DNA of 64,000 nucleotides from Poriferisodalis sp022821985 (GTDB taxonomy: Bacteria > Actinomycetota > Acidimicrobiia > Acidimicrobiales > Poriferisodalaceae), in NCBI RefSeq assembly GCF_965219595.1, contig NZ_OZ244781.1, positions 2,418,001 through 2,482,000 of the forward strand, read 5' to 3'. The number at the start of each line of letters is the position of its first letter. Within the stretch, counting starts at the first letter, position 1. The position numbers and the translations under genes are program-made. Below, piece after piece: positions 54,383 through 62,981 of the stretch. The notes beneath the pieces were generated by a model that had not been told where the DNA came from, made no database searches, and was given only the letters and a program-made list of their open reading frames with translations.

Positions 54383-55686
54383 ACCGGGTGAGCCGCTCGG
54401 CTTCCGATACGCGTCGTACCGCATCAGCGCGGAGCAGCCACGGGTCGGCTCGATGGCGCTGGCTGGGGGTCTCGGTAGCTCTTGCCGTGCTGTGTTGCGG
54501 CTGCACCGGTGATGACGAGGCACCGAGGGCGAGTGCATCCAACGGTGATGCCGTCGCGATGACGCCGTTGGTACCCGAGAAGGTGCCGCCGCCGTCGACA
54601 ACTGATGATGTGCACGAGCCGCCGGTACCGGTGGTGCTACGCCCAGGCGATGGTGTGGTTGTGCGAGCCGCGGCGGGGCTGTTGCCCGGGTCGGCCTTTG
54701 TCGGCGAGATACATCGGCAGCTGTTGGAGATGCTGGGTTATCGGGTGCCCGATCCGCAGGAATTGGTGGCGCGTCCGGGCGTGGCATATCTGTACCTGGC
54801 CGAGGGCGAGTTCGACGTCTGGCTCGACGGCAGCTTTCCGGCCCACAACGTGTGGCTGGAGGGCCAGCGCTTCGACGAGTCCCGGGTGGGCGACCATGTG
54901 ACGCTGCTGGGCCGGCACCATCCGGTGGACTTGATGACGGGCTGGCTGATCAGCAAGGACTTCGCCGACGAGCACGGCGTGTACACGCTCGACGCGCTCG
55001 ATCGTGACCCGGTTGCGTTGGCTGAGTTCGACGAGTCGGATGTGTTTCCCGGCAACGGCACGGCCGACATCGTGGCGTGGTCCGTCGGGGCGTTGCCGGG
55101 CGACGTGGCCGCAGCGCAGGCGGCATTCTCAGGCTGGGACAACATCGCGGTGGCGAGACTCGGCTGGGACGACCGCGTCGAGGGTGCCGTGAGTGCGATA
55201 CAGCAGGGGATTCCAGTGATCGCCGTGACGAGTTCGCCGTCCGAGCTGGTCGCGAAGCTGCGCCCCGGCCACGAGGTGTACTGGCTCGGCATCGAGGACT
55301 TCCTGGACGGCTCCAACCCGCTGGGTCATCCCGACGGAAAGCTGTTCTCACAATTTACTCGCGGCCTCGACGGTGCCGGCGGCCACGCGCCCGTCAGCCC
55401 CGATGAATGCCCCTCGGCCGCAGCCGATCCACGAGGGCTGTGCCCGCTGGGCTGGGTCGCCAGCACCCGCACGGTCGCGGCCAGAGCCGAGTTCGTTGCG
55501 TCGAACCCCGCAGCTGCGGAACTGCTCGATGCCGTGTTCGTGCCAGCAGCGGACATCTCCCAGGCGCTCGTGCGCGAGGCCGAAGGCACCGACCCAGCGG
55601 CGCTCGCGTCTGAGTGGATCGCCGCCAATCGAGCGCCGGCCGAAGAGTGGCTGACTGCCGCCCGAGCAGCGGCGGACCGGCCATGA
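54379..55686 (+). CDS. orphan glycine-betaine-type substrate-binding lipoprotein B
   Basis: The 435-residue protein is a paralog of the one at 44635-45927. It has a basic leader and lipoprotein signal (WLGVSVALAVLCCGC), then EIHRQLLEMLGYRVPDPQEL, AEGEFDVWLDGSFPAHNVW, GWLISKDFADEHGVYTLDAL and EVYWLGIEDFLDGSNPLGH. It ends SEWIAANRAPAEEWLTAARA. GTG 54379 overlaps the upstream lipoprotein stop (GTGA). Again no permease or ATPase gene is nearby. Two such orphan receptors, each next to the same lipoprotein and giant-protein types, point to a conserved three-gene module. Confidence 0.87.
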   Translation: MNRVSRSASDTRRTASARSSHGSARWRWLGVSVALAVLCCGCTGDDEAPRASASNGDAVAMTPLVPEKVPPPSTTDDVHEPPVPVVLRPGDGVVVRAAAGLLPGSAFVGEIHRQLLEMLGYRVPDPQELVARPGVAYLYLAEGEFDVWLDGSFPAHNVWLEGQRFDESRVGDHVTLLGRHHPVDLMTGWLISKDFADEHGVYTLDALDRDPVALAEFDESDVFPGNGTADIVAWSVGALPGDVAAAQAAFSGWDNIAVARLGWDDRVEGAVSAIQQGIPVIAVTSSPSELVAKLRPGHEVYWLGIEDFLDGSNPLGHPDGKLFSQFTRGLDGAGGHAPVSPDECPSAAADPRGLCPLGWVASTRTVAARAEFVASNPAAAELLDAVFVPAADISQALVREAEGTDPAALASEWIAANRAPAEEWLTAARAAADRP

Positions 55687-55754
55687 CGGGGTCTGTCGGG
55701 CGCTCCGTTGTCAAGTGATGCGGTGATGCGGAGGACTGTCCGGCGCTTTCGTGA

Positions 55755-56255
55755 TCATATGGCGGTGCCGTGTGCGGCGAGGCGTGTGAGAGTGATGAAC
55801 GCTGTGCCTGCGGCGAGTGCTGGTGCCCAGGCGATGGCGCTGGCGGGTCCGTGGCGTGCGTGCGCTGCGGCGGCCTGGGGGACGGCGACCGCTGCGCCGG
55901 CGAGCAGCGCCCACCAGGGCCATTGGGGTCCCCACCATGCGGTGAGGATGCTGCTCGCGTTGATGAGCCGGATGTCGCCGTAGCCGACCGCGCCGGGCCC
56001 CAAGCGATAGAGCACCTCGCCTGCGATGAGCACCGCGACTGTGCCGGCTGCGACGCTCAGCAGGTGTTCGGGGCGACCGTATGCGACCGATGCGAGCGTC
56101 AGCAGCACGGCGATGAGCACGGCGGCTGTCCAGCAGGCTGTTCTCGATATGCGTCGTTCGCGCAGGTCGGTGACGGCGGCGTGCGCGGCCAGCAGCGCCC
56201 ATGTGCCTGCGGCTGCCCATACCGATGCCGTTCCCAGCCAGCGCGCCGCTGTCAC
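55755..56255 (-). CDS. prepilin peptidase (TadV/CpaA type), copy 2
   Basis: The 166-residue membrane protein has both GxGD-family aspartates: AAVTDLRERRISRTACW and VGYGDIRLINASS. It is a paralog of the peptidase at 28106-28591, with shared TWALL, ISRxACWTA and WWGPxWPWWALLAGAA segments. GTG 56255 is chosen because it matches the paralog N terminus. The frame extends upstream without a better start. It lies at the far end of the island, convergent with the giant-protein modules, about 26 kb from the tad genes it resembles. It may serve a pilin encoded elsewhere or be left from an island duplication. Confidence 0.83.
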   Translation of the reverse strand: MTAARWLGTASVWAAAGTWALLAAHAAVTDLRERRISRTACWTAAVLIAVLLTLASVAYGRPEHLLSVAAGTVAVLIAGEVLYRLGPGAVGYGDIRLINASSILTAWWGPQWPWWALLAGAAVAVPQAAAAHARHGPASAIAWAPALAAGTAFITLTRLAAHGTAI

Positions 56256-56491
56256 CCGGTCATCATGACCGCTCTGTCGCAACCGCCAGCGCAGTCTCGG
56301 GCTTCCTCTCAATCGAACCCCGACCCACTCCCGCACACATCTTCATTATTTGGTGGAGGCGGATCACTGGATTCATGCTGCTGTTCGGTGTTGATGTCGA
56401 GCTTCGAACCCGATCGGGGTCAGCATGCCAAGGGGTCGCTGTGCGCTCCTGACGTGGCGTCTGCGGACACTGCGCGGCCACAGCGTGCTCT

Positions 56492-57781
56492 CTACGGGCC
56501 GAGGGCGGTGATGGGGATGATGGATACGCCGTCTGGGCGTTGGTAGGCGTATCCGCCGGTGGCTGTGATCACGGCGAGGGCCTGGAGTCTGCTTCGTACG
56601 GTGCGGTCGACGCGTTCTGCGAGCTTGGTGAGTGATGTGGCGGCGTGTTCGATGGCTTGTTCGCCGCCCAGCTTCACCTCGAACGCTGCCCAGGCGCCGT
56701 CGCCGAGTTCGACGATGGCGTCGGCCTCGAGGCCGGTCTCGTCCCGGTAGTGCCCGATCCGGCCGCGTAGCGGTTCGGCGTAGACGCGCAGGTCGCGCAA
56801 TGCGAGCGATTCGAAGAGCAAGCCGAACGTCTCGAGATCGTCGAGCAGGCGTTCGGGTCCTGCCCGCAGCACGGCGCACGCCAGCGCGGGGTCGGCGAGT
56901 TGGCGTACGGGTGCGGAGCGCAGCGCGACTCTCGATCTCATGCGCGGCGACCACGCAGGGACGTCTTCGACGACGAACACTCGCTCAAGGGCAGCGAGGT
57001 AGCTCGTGACGGTTTTGGGGTCGAGGTTGCCGCCGTTGGTGTCGCGAGCCAGTGTGCGGAGCGCGGCCCTGGTCGAGATGTTGCGGGCCAGTGACTGCAG
57101 CAGTCGGCTGACGCGGACTGGGTCGCGAGCGATGCCGTCGACACGGGCAAGGTCGACCCGGCTGATCTCCTCGAGATAGAGCCCCAAGAAGTGCTGCGCA
57201 TCATCGGCGGGCATCCCCAGCGTCTGCGGAAAGCCGCCTCGAACTGTCCATTCGGCTATCTCGCCGAGGGTGCGCGTGGTTGTCTGGGCTCGAGGGGCAG
57301 AGCCATCGAAGATGTTCTTCATCGACACGGCTCCATCAGACAGGCCTGACTCGAACAGCGACATGGGCCGCAGCCGCACACGCCCGATTCGCCCGGCGCC
57401 GGAGTGGCGCGTGATGTCGTCGGCCGGGCTTGCCGAGCCGGTCAGGATGAACTGCGCGGTCGCGCGCCGGTCATCGCTGGCACGCCGCACCGCGTTCCAG
57501 ATGTCAGGAGCGAGTTGCCATTCGTCGATCAGCCGGGGCGTGTCGCCGTCGAGGATCGACCTGGGCTCCACGAGCGCTGAGCGGCGTGCGTTGGGAACCT
57601 CGTCGAGCGACACCTCGCTGGCCGCGAACTGCCGGGCGCTGGTGGTCTTGCCGCATCAGCGAGGCCCTTCGAGGACGACGGTCGGCACGAGGCGCAGCAA
57701 GCGCTCTATCTCGGCGTTGACGACCCGCGGCAAGTAGCTGGCGAGCCGATCGCCGACGTCATCGGGGTTCTCGGCGGCCAC
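56492..57781 (-). pseudogene. DUF4143-type AAA ATPase broken by a stop codon in the P-loop
   Basis: Downstream of the break the protein is a typical AAA_14/DUF4143 ATPase. It has LIDEWQLAPDIWNAVRRASD (Walker B region), FILTGSASPADD, GGFPQTLGM, DPKTVTSYLAALERVFVVED and a C-terminal DUF4143 segment with LEADAIVELG and AAFEVKLGGEQAIEHA. Upstream of the break the same frame reads VPTVVLEGPR, then TGA at 57658-57656, then CGKTTSARQF. The family P-loop is commonly GPxWCGKTT, so a single TGG-to-TGA change is the simplest explanation. The original start is probably GTG 57781, giving about 429 codons. A truncated product from 57613 would lack the P-loop. Confidence 0.83.
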
Positions 57782-57944
57782 ACGCTTCAGCGTACGTGGC
57801 GAGAGGCACCTGATGGACGCTTTGGGGTGATTCCAATGGATGATTTAGGACTAATTTGATGGATGTTCTGAGACGCGTTCGATGCGTTCTCGATCCCAGC
57901 CCACAGCCCAAGGCTGCGGCCCCTCGGATCACGCCCGACGCACA

Positions 57945-57969
57945 AAACCCGAGTGTCATTGTTGGGTTT
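57945..57969 (-). terminator. possible terminator after hisG
   Basis: Read on the minus strand, AAACCC and GGGTTT flank a 13-base loop directly after the hisG stop, ending in a TTTT run. The stem is only six pairs, so this is a weak call. Confidence 0.3.
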
Positions 57970-57972
57970 GGC

Positions 57973-58848
57973 TCAGGGGACGATTTTGGAGATCGGCATC
58001 TCGACGATGTCCGTCGCGCCCCGTTCGATCAGCTCGGGAATAAGCACGTTGATCGTCTGCTTCGGAGCCACCGTTTCGACGGCGTAGGCCTCGCCGCCCC
58101 ACAGCTCGTTCACGGTGGGCGCCTTCATCGAGGGCAGCACGTCGATCACGGCGTCGAGGTGCTCACGGCCGACGTTCAGTTTCACCAGCACCTTGCCGCG
58201 CGCATCCAGCACACCGTCGAGCAGCGTCTTGATCTGCGTCATGGCCCGGCGCTTGTCCGGGTTGTCGTAGGCGGCGCGATTGGTGAAGATCTCTGTGTAG
58301 CTCGTGAGGATCTCGTCGATGATCCGCAGGCCTGCCGCGTGCAGGGCCCGGCCGGTCTCGGTGAGGTCGACCACGGCGTCGACGATCTCGGGCGCCTTCG
58401 CCTCGGTGGCGCCATAGCTCAGCCGCACGTCCGCATCCACGCCTCGCTCAGCGAAGAATCGTCGGGTCAGCTCGGGGTATTCGCTCGACACTCGCACCCC
58501 GTCCGGCAGGTCGGTGAGCGCCTGGAACCTGCTGTCGTCGGGCACCGCCACCACGATGCGCACCGGCCGTGAAGTGGCCTTCGAGTAACGCAGCTCGCCG
58601 AGCGAGACCACGTCGCTGTTGGTCTCCTCGATCCAATCACGCCCGGCGATGCCCAAGTCGAACAGCCCGTCAGCGACATAGGACGGGATCTCCTGGGGTC
58701 GCAGGATGCGCACGTCGTCGATGCGCGGGTCGTCGATGCTGGCGCGGTAGTCCACCGTCGAGCCCCGCCGCACCGGCAGGTCTGCATCTTCAAACAGCTG
58801 CAGGGTCGCCGCCTCCAGCGAGCCTTTGGGGAGCACGAGCTTGAGCAC
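57973..58848 (-). CDS. hisG: ATP phosphoribosyltransferase, long form
   Basis: HisG catalyses the first step of histidine synthesis. The 291-residue protein starts LKLVLPKGSLEAATLQLFED. It has ADGLFDLGIAGRDWIEE and the PRPP-binding region EIVDAVVDLTETGRALHAAG. The C-terminal ACT-like regulatory domain has VLVKLNVGREHLDAVIDVLP and then APTVNELWG. That domain marks the long form, which is inhibited by histidine. GTG 58848 follows a TACCGT -10 box by eight bases. No other his genes are in the window. Confidence 0.95.
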   Translation of the reverse strand: MLKLVLPKGSLEAATLQLFEDADLPVRRGSTVDYRASIDDPRIDDVRILRPQEIPSYVADGLFDLGIAGRDWIEETNSDVVSLGELRYSKATSRPVRIVVAVPDDSRFQALTDLPDGVRVSSEYPELTRRFFAERGVDADVRLSYGATEAKAPEIVDAVVDLTETGRALHAAGLRIIDEILTSYTEIFTNRAAYDNPDKRRAMTQIKTLLDGVLDARGKVLVKLNVGREHLDAVIDVLPSMKAPTVNELWGGEAYAVETVAPKQTINVLIPELIERGATDIVEMPISKIVP

Positions 58849-58856
58849 GGGCGGTA

Positions 58857-58862
58857 ACGGTA
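58857..58862 (-). promoter_or_regulatory. -10 box of a probable leaderless hisG promoter
   Basis: On the minus strand TACCGT ends eight bases before the GTG start at 58848, with no ribosome-binding site in between. Confidence 0.5.
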
Positions 58863-58953
58863 CCCGCGGCGGTTCACTGCGCCCTGCTGATTTTTCTCGC
58901 GCCCGACGGCGGCGTGCCCGAGCGCCGAGGCTGCGTTGCTTCAGGCGCCGTGT

Positions 58954-59433
58954 CTATTCGCCTGCTGTCTGGCGCTTGTGGATCTCGACGTAGGCGAGGC
59001 GAATCTGCTGCAGCGCACCTTGCAGCGTGTCGCCGGCCGGCAGTTGGTCGGCGAGGTTGTCCACCAGCAGGCCCAGCGCGTCGATCGGGAGCCGAGCTTC
59101 GGCAAGATCGGGAGGGTCACGCCGCAGATGCAATGCCGCAAGCTCGAACAGCCCCATCATGTGGTTCTGCACGATCTCGGCCGCGGGCACCGAGACGAGC
59201 TGTTCCTGGGCCTCGCGCAGTTGCTCCTGCATTGCGGCCAGCTCTTCAGGATCGAACGGCTCGCCAGTGCGCGGATCGATCGGCAGCCCGGTCTCGGGGT
59301 CGATGTCGAGTTCGCCGGCGAAGGCTCCGCCCTCTCCTTCGTCGTCGGCCGGGGAAGTGGGCGCGCTCATCGGCTCCTCGGCGCTCTCGCGAGGTACCCG
59401 GTGCTCACCCTCGGGTGTCCACAACGTACTCAT
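58954..59433 (-). CDS. DUF1844-like protein
   Basis: The 159-residue protein has an acidic, proline-rich N-terminal half with a repeated aspartate/proline pattern (DPETGLPIDPRTGEPFDPEE). A helical C-terminal half follows: AEIVQNHMMGLFELAALHLR, LAEARLPIDALGLLVDNLAD, then ALQQIRLAYVEIHK. The second half matches the DUF1844 pattern as I recall it, found in proteins of unknown function. ATG 59433 is preferred over a TTG six bases upstream. It is divergent from infC. Confidence 0.65.
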   Translation of the reverse strand: MSTLWTPEGEHRVPRESAEEPMSAPTSPADDEGEGGAFAGELDIDPETGLPIDPRTGEPFDPEELAAMQEQLREAQEQLVSVPAAEIVQNHMMGLFELAALHLRRDPPDLAEARLPIDALGLLVDNLADQLPAGDTLQGALQQIRLAYVEIHKRQTAGE

Positions 59434-59482
59434 CGGCAAACTTCCCCGCTCGTGCGGCTGTGCTGGCTTTCCCCAGCGCTGT

Positions 59483-59488
59483 TACCCT
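59483..59488 (+). promoter_or_regulatory. -10-like box for infC-rpmI-rplT
   Basis: TACCCT lies about 83 bases before ATG 59571. Unlike several genes here, infC would have a leader, which in other bacteria often carries autoregulation of this operon by ribosomal protein L20. I cannot define such a structure here. Confidence 0.4.
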
Positions 59489-59570
59489 ACGGCCCCTACA
59501 ACAGGAACAAGCGGGGTCTGACCCCCACCGGACCGCCCGAGGGCGCGTTCTGGTACCGGGCTCGCACAGG

Positions 59571-60179
59571 ATGCCGCGTGGACGAGGAGCGTCCTTTGGA
59601 CAAGCGAGTACGGCCATAGCACGCGCAAGTGACGGTGACGCCCGGATCAACGAGGACATCAGGGTCCGCGAGGTCCGCTTGGTCGCACCCGACGGCGAGC
59701 AGATCGGCATCAAGTCGGTTCCCGAAGCGCTGCAAATCGCCCGCAACATGGACTTGGACCTCGTCGAGGTGGCGCCCAACGCCGCCCCGCCGGTCTGCCG
59801 GATCATGGATTACGGCAAGTACAAGTACGAGGCGGCCCAGCGGGCGAAGGAATCGCGACGCAAGGCGACTCATGCCGGGCTGAAGGAGATGAAGTACCGG
59901 CCCAAGATCGGGACCGGCGACTTCGGCACCAAGACGGCCAAGGTCTGCAAGTTCCTCGAGGACGGCCACAAGGTCAAGGTCACCGTCATGTTCAGGGGAC
60001 GTGAGATCTTCCATCCCGAGCTCGGCGGCCAGATCCTCGAACGGGTTGCCGAGGCGGTTGCCGATGTCGGCAAGGTCGACCAGTTTCCCCGCCTCGACGG
60101 ACGCAACATGACGATGTTGCTGAGTCCCGACCGCGTTTCACGTCAGCGTCGCAAAGCCGCAGATCCGCCCAACGATTGA
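59571..60179 (+). CDS. infC: translation initiation factor IF-3
   Basis: IF-3 prevents early subunit joining and checks start codons. The N domain begins ARINEDIRVREVRLVAPDG, with LDLVEVAPNAAPPVCRIMDY and GKYKYEAAQRAKESRRKA. The C domain has EMKYRPKIGTGDFGTKTAKV and VKVTVMFRGREIFHPELG. ATG 59571 gives 202 residues with a 23-residue lead-in before the conserved core. infC often uses rare starts such as ATT or ATA, and ATA 59616 is in frame just before the core, so the true start is uncertain. A long frame upstream of 59571 is shadow. Downstream are rpmI and rplT, the standard order. Confidence 0.93.
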   Translation: MPRGRGASFGQASTAIARASDGDARINEDIRVREVRLVAPDGEQIGIKSVPEALQIARNMDLDLVEVAPNAAPPVCRIMDYGKYKYEAAQRAKESRRKATHAGLKEMKYRPKIGTGDFGTKTAKVCKFLEDGHKVKVTVMFRGREIFHPELGGQILERVAEAVADVGKVDQFPRLDGRNMTMLLSPDRVSRQRRKAADPPND

Positions 60180-60324
60180 GCCCCCGGGCCCGAGCGGCCC
60201 GCGAACCCGAATCCAATCGAGACGGGGAACAAGGGCGCACAACGACAGGCCACGCAACTAGCCCGGCGGTTTCAGATGTGTCGGGCCACACAGATCGAGC
60301 CACCACAAGCAAGGCAGCAACACC

Positions 60325-60519
60325 ATGCCCAAGATGAAAACCCACAGCGGCGCCAAGAAGCGCTTCAAGACCACCGGCTCCGGCAAGCTCGTGCGCCGCA
60401 AGCGCAACCGGAATCACCTGTTGGAGAAGAAGTCGTCGGCGCGCAAGCGACGGCTGGCACTCGAAGGCGAAGTGTCGGCAGCCGACGCCAAGCGCGTCAA
60501 CCGGATGCTCGGCCGCTGA
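60325..60519 (+). CDS. rpmI: 50S ribosomal protein L35
   Basis: The 64-residue basic protein has the full L35 sequence plan: MPKMKTHSGAKKRFKTTGSG, then KLVRRKRNRNHLLEKKS and the terminal VNRMLGR. It lies 145 bases after infC and 64 before rplT in the conserved infC-rpmI-rplT operon. The infC-rpmI gap holds no gene I can support. Confidence 0.97.
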   Translation: MPKMKTHSGAKKRFKTTGSGKLVRRKRNRNHLLEKKSSARKRRLALEGEVSAADAKRVNRMLGR

Positions 60520-60583
60520 GCGGCACCGTCCCAGACACGACCCGCGGACGAGACGATCCGCAGACAAGCGAGGACAGATCAAC

Positions 60584-60952
60584 GTGGCACGAGTCAAGCG
60601 ATCCGTAGCCAGCCGCACCCGTCGCAAGGCGACGCTCGGCAAGGCGAAGGGCTACTACGGCAACAAGAGCAGATCATTCCGGGCCGCCAATGAGCAGGTC
60701 ATGCACAGCGGGCAGTACGCGTTCCGCGATCGCCGGGCCCGCAAGGGGGAGTTCCGGCGGCTGTGGATCCAGCGCATCAATGCTGCTGCTCGCCAGAACG
60801 GCACCACCTACAGCCGCCTCATCCATGGGCTCGATGTTGCGGGCGTCGTGGTCGACCGCAAGAACCTGGCAGATCTCGCCGTGAGCGATCCCGCGGCATT
60901 CACTGCGATCGCTGAGCGCGCCGAGGCCGCCCTGACTGAAGCAGCAGCCTGA
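60584..60952 (+). CDS. rplT: 50S ribosomal protein L20
   Basis: The 122-residue protein begins at GTG with ARVKRSVASRTRRKATLGKA and KGYYGNKSRSFRAANEQV. WIQRINAAARQNGTTYSRLI and GLDVAGVVVDRKNLADLAV follow, all typical of L20. L20 binds 23S rRNA during early assembly and represses its own operon in several bacteria. The stop overlaps a CTG codon that may start the next gene. Confidence 0.97.
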   Translation: MARVKRSVASRTRRKATLGKAKGYYGNKSRSFRAANEQVMHSGQYAFRDRRARKGEFRRLWIQRINAAARQNGTTYSRLIHGLDVAGVVVDRKNLADLAVSDPAAFTAIAERAEAALTEAAA

Positions 60953-61008
60953 GCGCACCGCTGGCAACACCGCCGTCGAAAGCAGCGCTGTCGCGGCTGT
61001 CGCGCCTG

Positions 61009-61785
61009 GTGCGTGATCGGCGCCAGCGGGATGCCTCTGGCCGAGCTGTCGTGGAAGGGCCTCGGGCGGTGGACGGAGCGCTGGCCAGCGGGGCAACGCT
61101 CGAAGCGGTGTTCGCCCGCCCGGAACTCGTCGGCCGCTACGCGCCGGAAGGCGCGCCCGATGGTCATCCCGACGCCCAGCGCTTGGGCGCCGGTTACCGG
61201 CAGCGGATCGGAGCGATCCATCCGGTGCCCGCAGACGTGCTCGATCCGCTCGCCGATGCCATGAATCCCCAGGGTGTGCTCGCCATAGCGCCGTTCGTCG
61301 ATGCAGCGCTGGATGAGGCGGCGACGGCAGAACGGGTGGTCGTGCTCGAGGCAGTGCGTGACCCCGGCAACGCCGGTGCGGTGGTGCGCAGCGCCGTCGC
61401 TGCCGGATTCGGTGCGGTGATCGCAACCGCTGGCACAACCGATCTGTGGAGCCCGAAGGCACTGCGCGGTGCAGCGGGGCTCACGTTCGGGCCGCTGGTG
61501 TGCCGCGGGCACTCGACCGCCGAGGTGCTCAGCGCGCTGTTCGACGCCGGCCATGTGCGCGTGCGAGCTACGCCCGACGGCGACATCGGTGTTGACCGGC
61601 TGCCGAGCGCTGAACGCATGACGCTCGTGGTGGGCAACGAGGCACATGGGCCGTCGGACGAGGCGGTCGGGGGCACCGACGTGGCCGTCTCCATTTCCAT
61701 GCAGCATCCAGTGGACTCGCTCAACGTTGCCGTGGCCGCTGCCGTGCTGATGTACGCGATGAGAGAAGCGGCCAGTAATTCCTGA
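61009..61785 (+). CDS. SpoU/TrmH-family RNA 2'-O-methyltransferase
   Basis: The 258-residue protein has the SPOUT knot motifs VLEAVRDPGNAGAVVRSAVA, TLVVGNEAHGPSDEAV and VSISMQHPVDSLNVAVAAAV. It should methylate ribose in rRNA or tRNA. The lead-in VRDRRQRDASGRAVVEGPRAV is the substrate-binding N domain. GTG 61009 is the first conventional start. The frame stays open to CTG 60949, which overlaps the rplT stop, and the extra residues (ALSRLSRL) look like the normal family N terminus. A CTG start is therefore possible. Such a gene between rplT and pheS is common in bacteria. Confidence 0.9.
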   Translation: MRDRRQRDASGRAVVEGPRAVDGALASGATLEAVFARPELVGRYAPEGAPDGHPDAQRLGAGYRQRIGAIHPVPADVLDPLADAMNPQGVLAIAPFVDAALDEAATAERVVVLEAVRDPGNAGAVVRSAVAAGFGAVIATAGTTDLWSPKALRGAAGLTFGPLVCRGHSTAEVLSALFDAGHVRVRATPDGDIGVDRLPSAERMTLVVGNEAHGPSDEAVGGTDVAVSISMQHPVDSLNVAVAAAVLMYAMREAASNS

Positions 61786-61806
61786 CCATTCGGCTCCGTT
61801 GCGTCG

Positions 61807-61812
61807 TACCCT
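61807..61812 (+). promoter_or_regulatory. -10 box of a probable leaderless pheS promoter
   Basis: TACCCT ends seven bases before GTG 61820. TGACCA at 61783-61788 could serve as a -35 element with an 18-base spacer. Confidence 0.5.
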
Positions 61813-61819
61813 GCCTGCC

Positions 61820-62944
61820 GTGAACGGCCCGGCCACCGACACTCCCGCTAGCGCTCCCGCCGACGTATCGCCCGAAGCGCTGCTCGCCGGCATCCGCGCC
61901 GCGCGTGACCAGGGATTGGCCGCGGTCGCTGTCGCAGCGACCGGCGACGAGCTGGCACAGGTCGAATCAACGCTGTTCGGGCGCAAAGCTGCGCTCGGGC
62001 AGATCAAGCAAGGCTTGGGCTCGCTGCCGCCCGAACAGCGAGCCGCGGTCGGGCGAGCGCTCAATGAGGCACAGCAGGACCTGCGCGCGGCGCACGCGGA
62101 GGCCGCCGACGAGCTGGCCGCCTCGGCTCGCCGTGAGCAGTTGCAGCGCGAGTGGCTCGACCTCACCGAGACACCGCCGGGGCCCGAGCGCGGCCACCTG
62201 CACCTGGTCACCCAGACCACCGAACGCCTCGAGGACGTGTTCGTCGGCATGGGCTTCACGGTTTCCGAAGGCCCCCAAGCCGAGACCGACTGGTACAACT
62301 TCGAGGCGCTCAACCTGCCTGCGGCGCACCCTGCGCGCTCCATGTGGGACACGCTCTACCTGGACCTCGGCGAGCGCACCGAGCTCGGCGACGGCGAGGG
62401 CGGCGAAGCGTCCAACGTGGTGCTGCGCACGCACACCTCGCCGGTGCAGATCCGGGTGATGGAAGTGCAGCCGCCGCCGATCTACACGATCTGTCCGGGG
62501 CGCGTGTTTCGGCGCGACACCGCAGATGCCAGCCACATGCCGGTCTTCCACCAGATCGAGGGTCTCGTGGTGGATCGAGGCATCTCGTTCGCTGATTTGG
62601 CGGGGACACTCGAGGAATTCACCTCGGCCTATTTCGGCAAGGCAATCTCGTCGCGGTTGCGCCCCTCGTACTTCCCGTTCACCGAGCCGTCCGCCGAGTT
62701 CGACATCACCTGCGTGATCTGCGAGGGCTCCGGTTGCCAAACCTGCCAGCGCACGGGCTGGATCGAGCTGGGCGGATGCGGCATGGTGCATCCCAACGTG
62801 CTCGCCAACTGCGGCATCGACTTCGAGGAATGGACGGGCTTTGCCTTCGGCTTCGGCATCGACCGCCTCGCGCTGATGCGTCACGGCATCGACGATCTGC
62901 GCGACATGTACACCAACGACATCCGCTTCCTCAGCCAGTTCTGA
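61820..62944 (+). CDS. pheS: phenylalanyl-tRNA synthetase alpha subunit
   Basis: PheS carries the catalytic core that charges tRNA-Phe, working with PheT. The 374-residue protein has an N-terminal coiled coil. Class II motif 1 is near GFTVSEGPQAETDWYNFEAL, motif 2 is GRVFRRDTADASHMPVFHQI, and motif 3 is GFGIDRLALMRHGI. A cysteine cluster CVICEGSGCQTC sits before GWIELGGCGMVHPNVL, as seen in one branch of bacterial PheS. GTG 61820 is chosen because it follows a leaderless-type promoter. The frame is open to TTG 61799. Confidence 0.96.
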   Translation: MNGPATDTPASAPADVSPEALLAGIRAARDQGLAAVAVAATGDELAQVESTLFGRKAALGQIKQGLGSLPPEQRAAVGRALNEAQQDLRAAHAEAADELAASARREQLQREWLDLTETPPGPERGHLHLVTQTTERLEDVFVGMGFTVSEGPQAETDWYNFEALNLPAAHPARSMWDTLYLDLGERTELGDGEGGEASNVVLRTHTSPVQIRVMEVQPPPIYTICPGRVFRRDTADASHMPVFHQIEGLVVDRGISFADLAGTLEEFTSAYFGKAISSRLRPSYFPFTEPSAEFDITCVICEGSGCQTCQRTGWIELGGCGMVHPNVLANCGIDFEEWTGFAFGFGIDRLALMRHGIDDLRDMYTNDIRFLSQF

Positions 62945-62981
62945 TGCCCGCAGACCTGATTGGGCGAGGGGGACAGCCCCG

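Noticed and set aside
57656..57658. TGA read as tryptophan (recoding) in the DUF4143 ATPase
   Set aside because: TGA is the normal stop of many intact genes here, including carA, carB, pyrD and ribD, so a genome-wide reassignment is excluded. Local recoding has no support.
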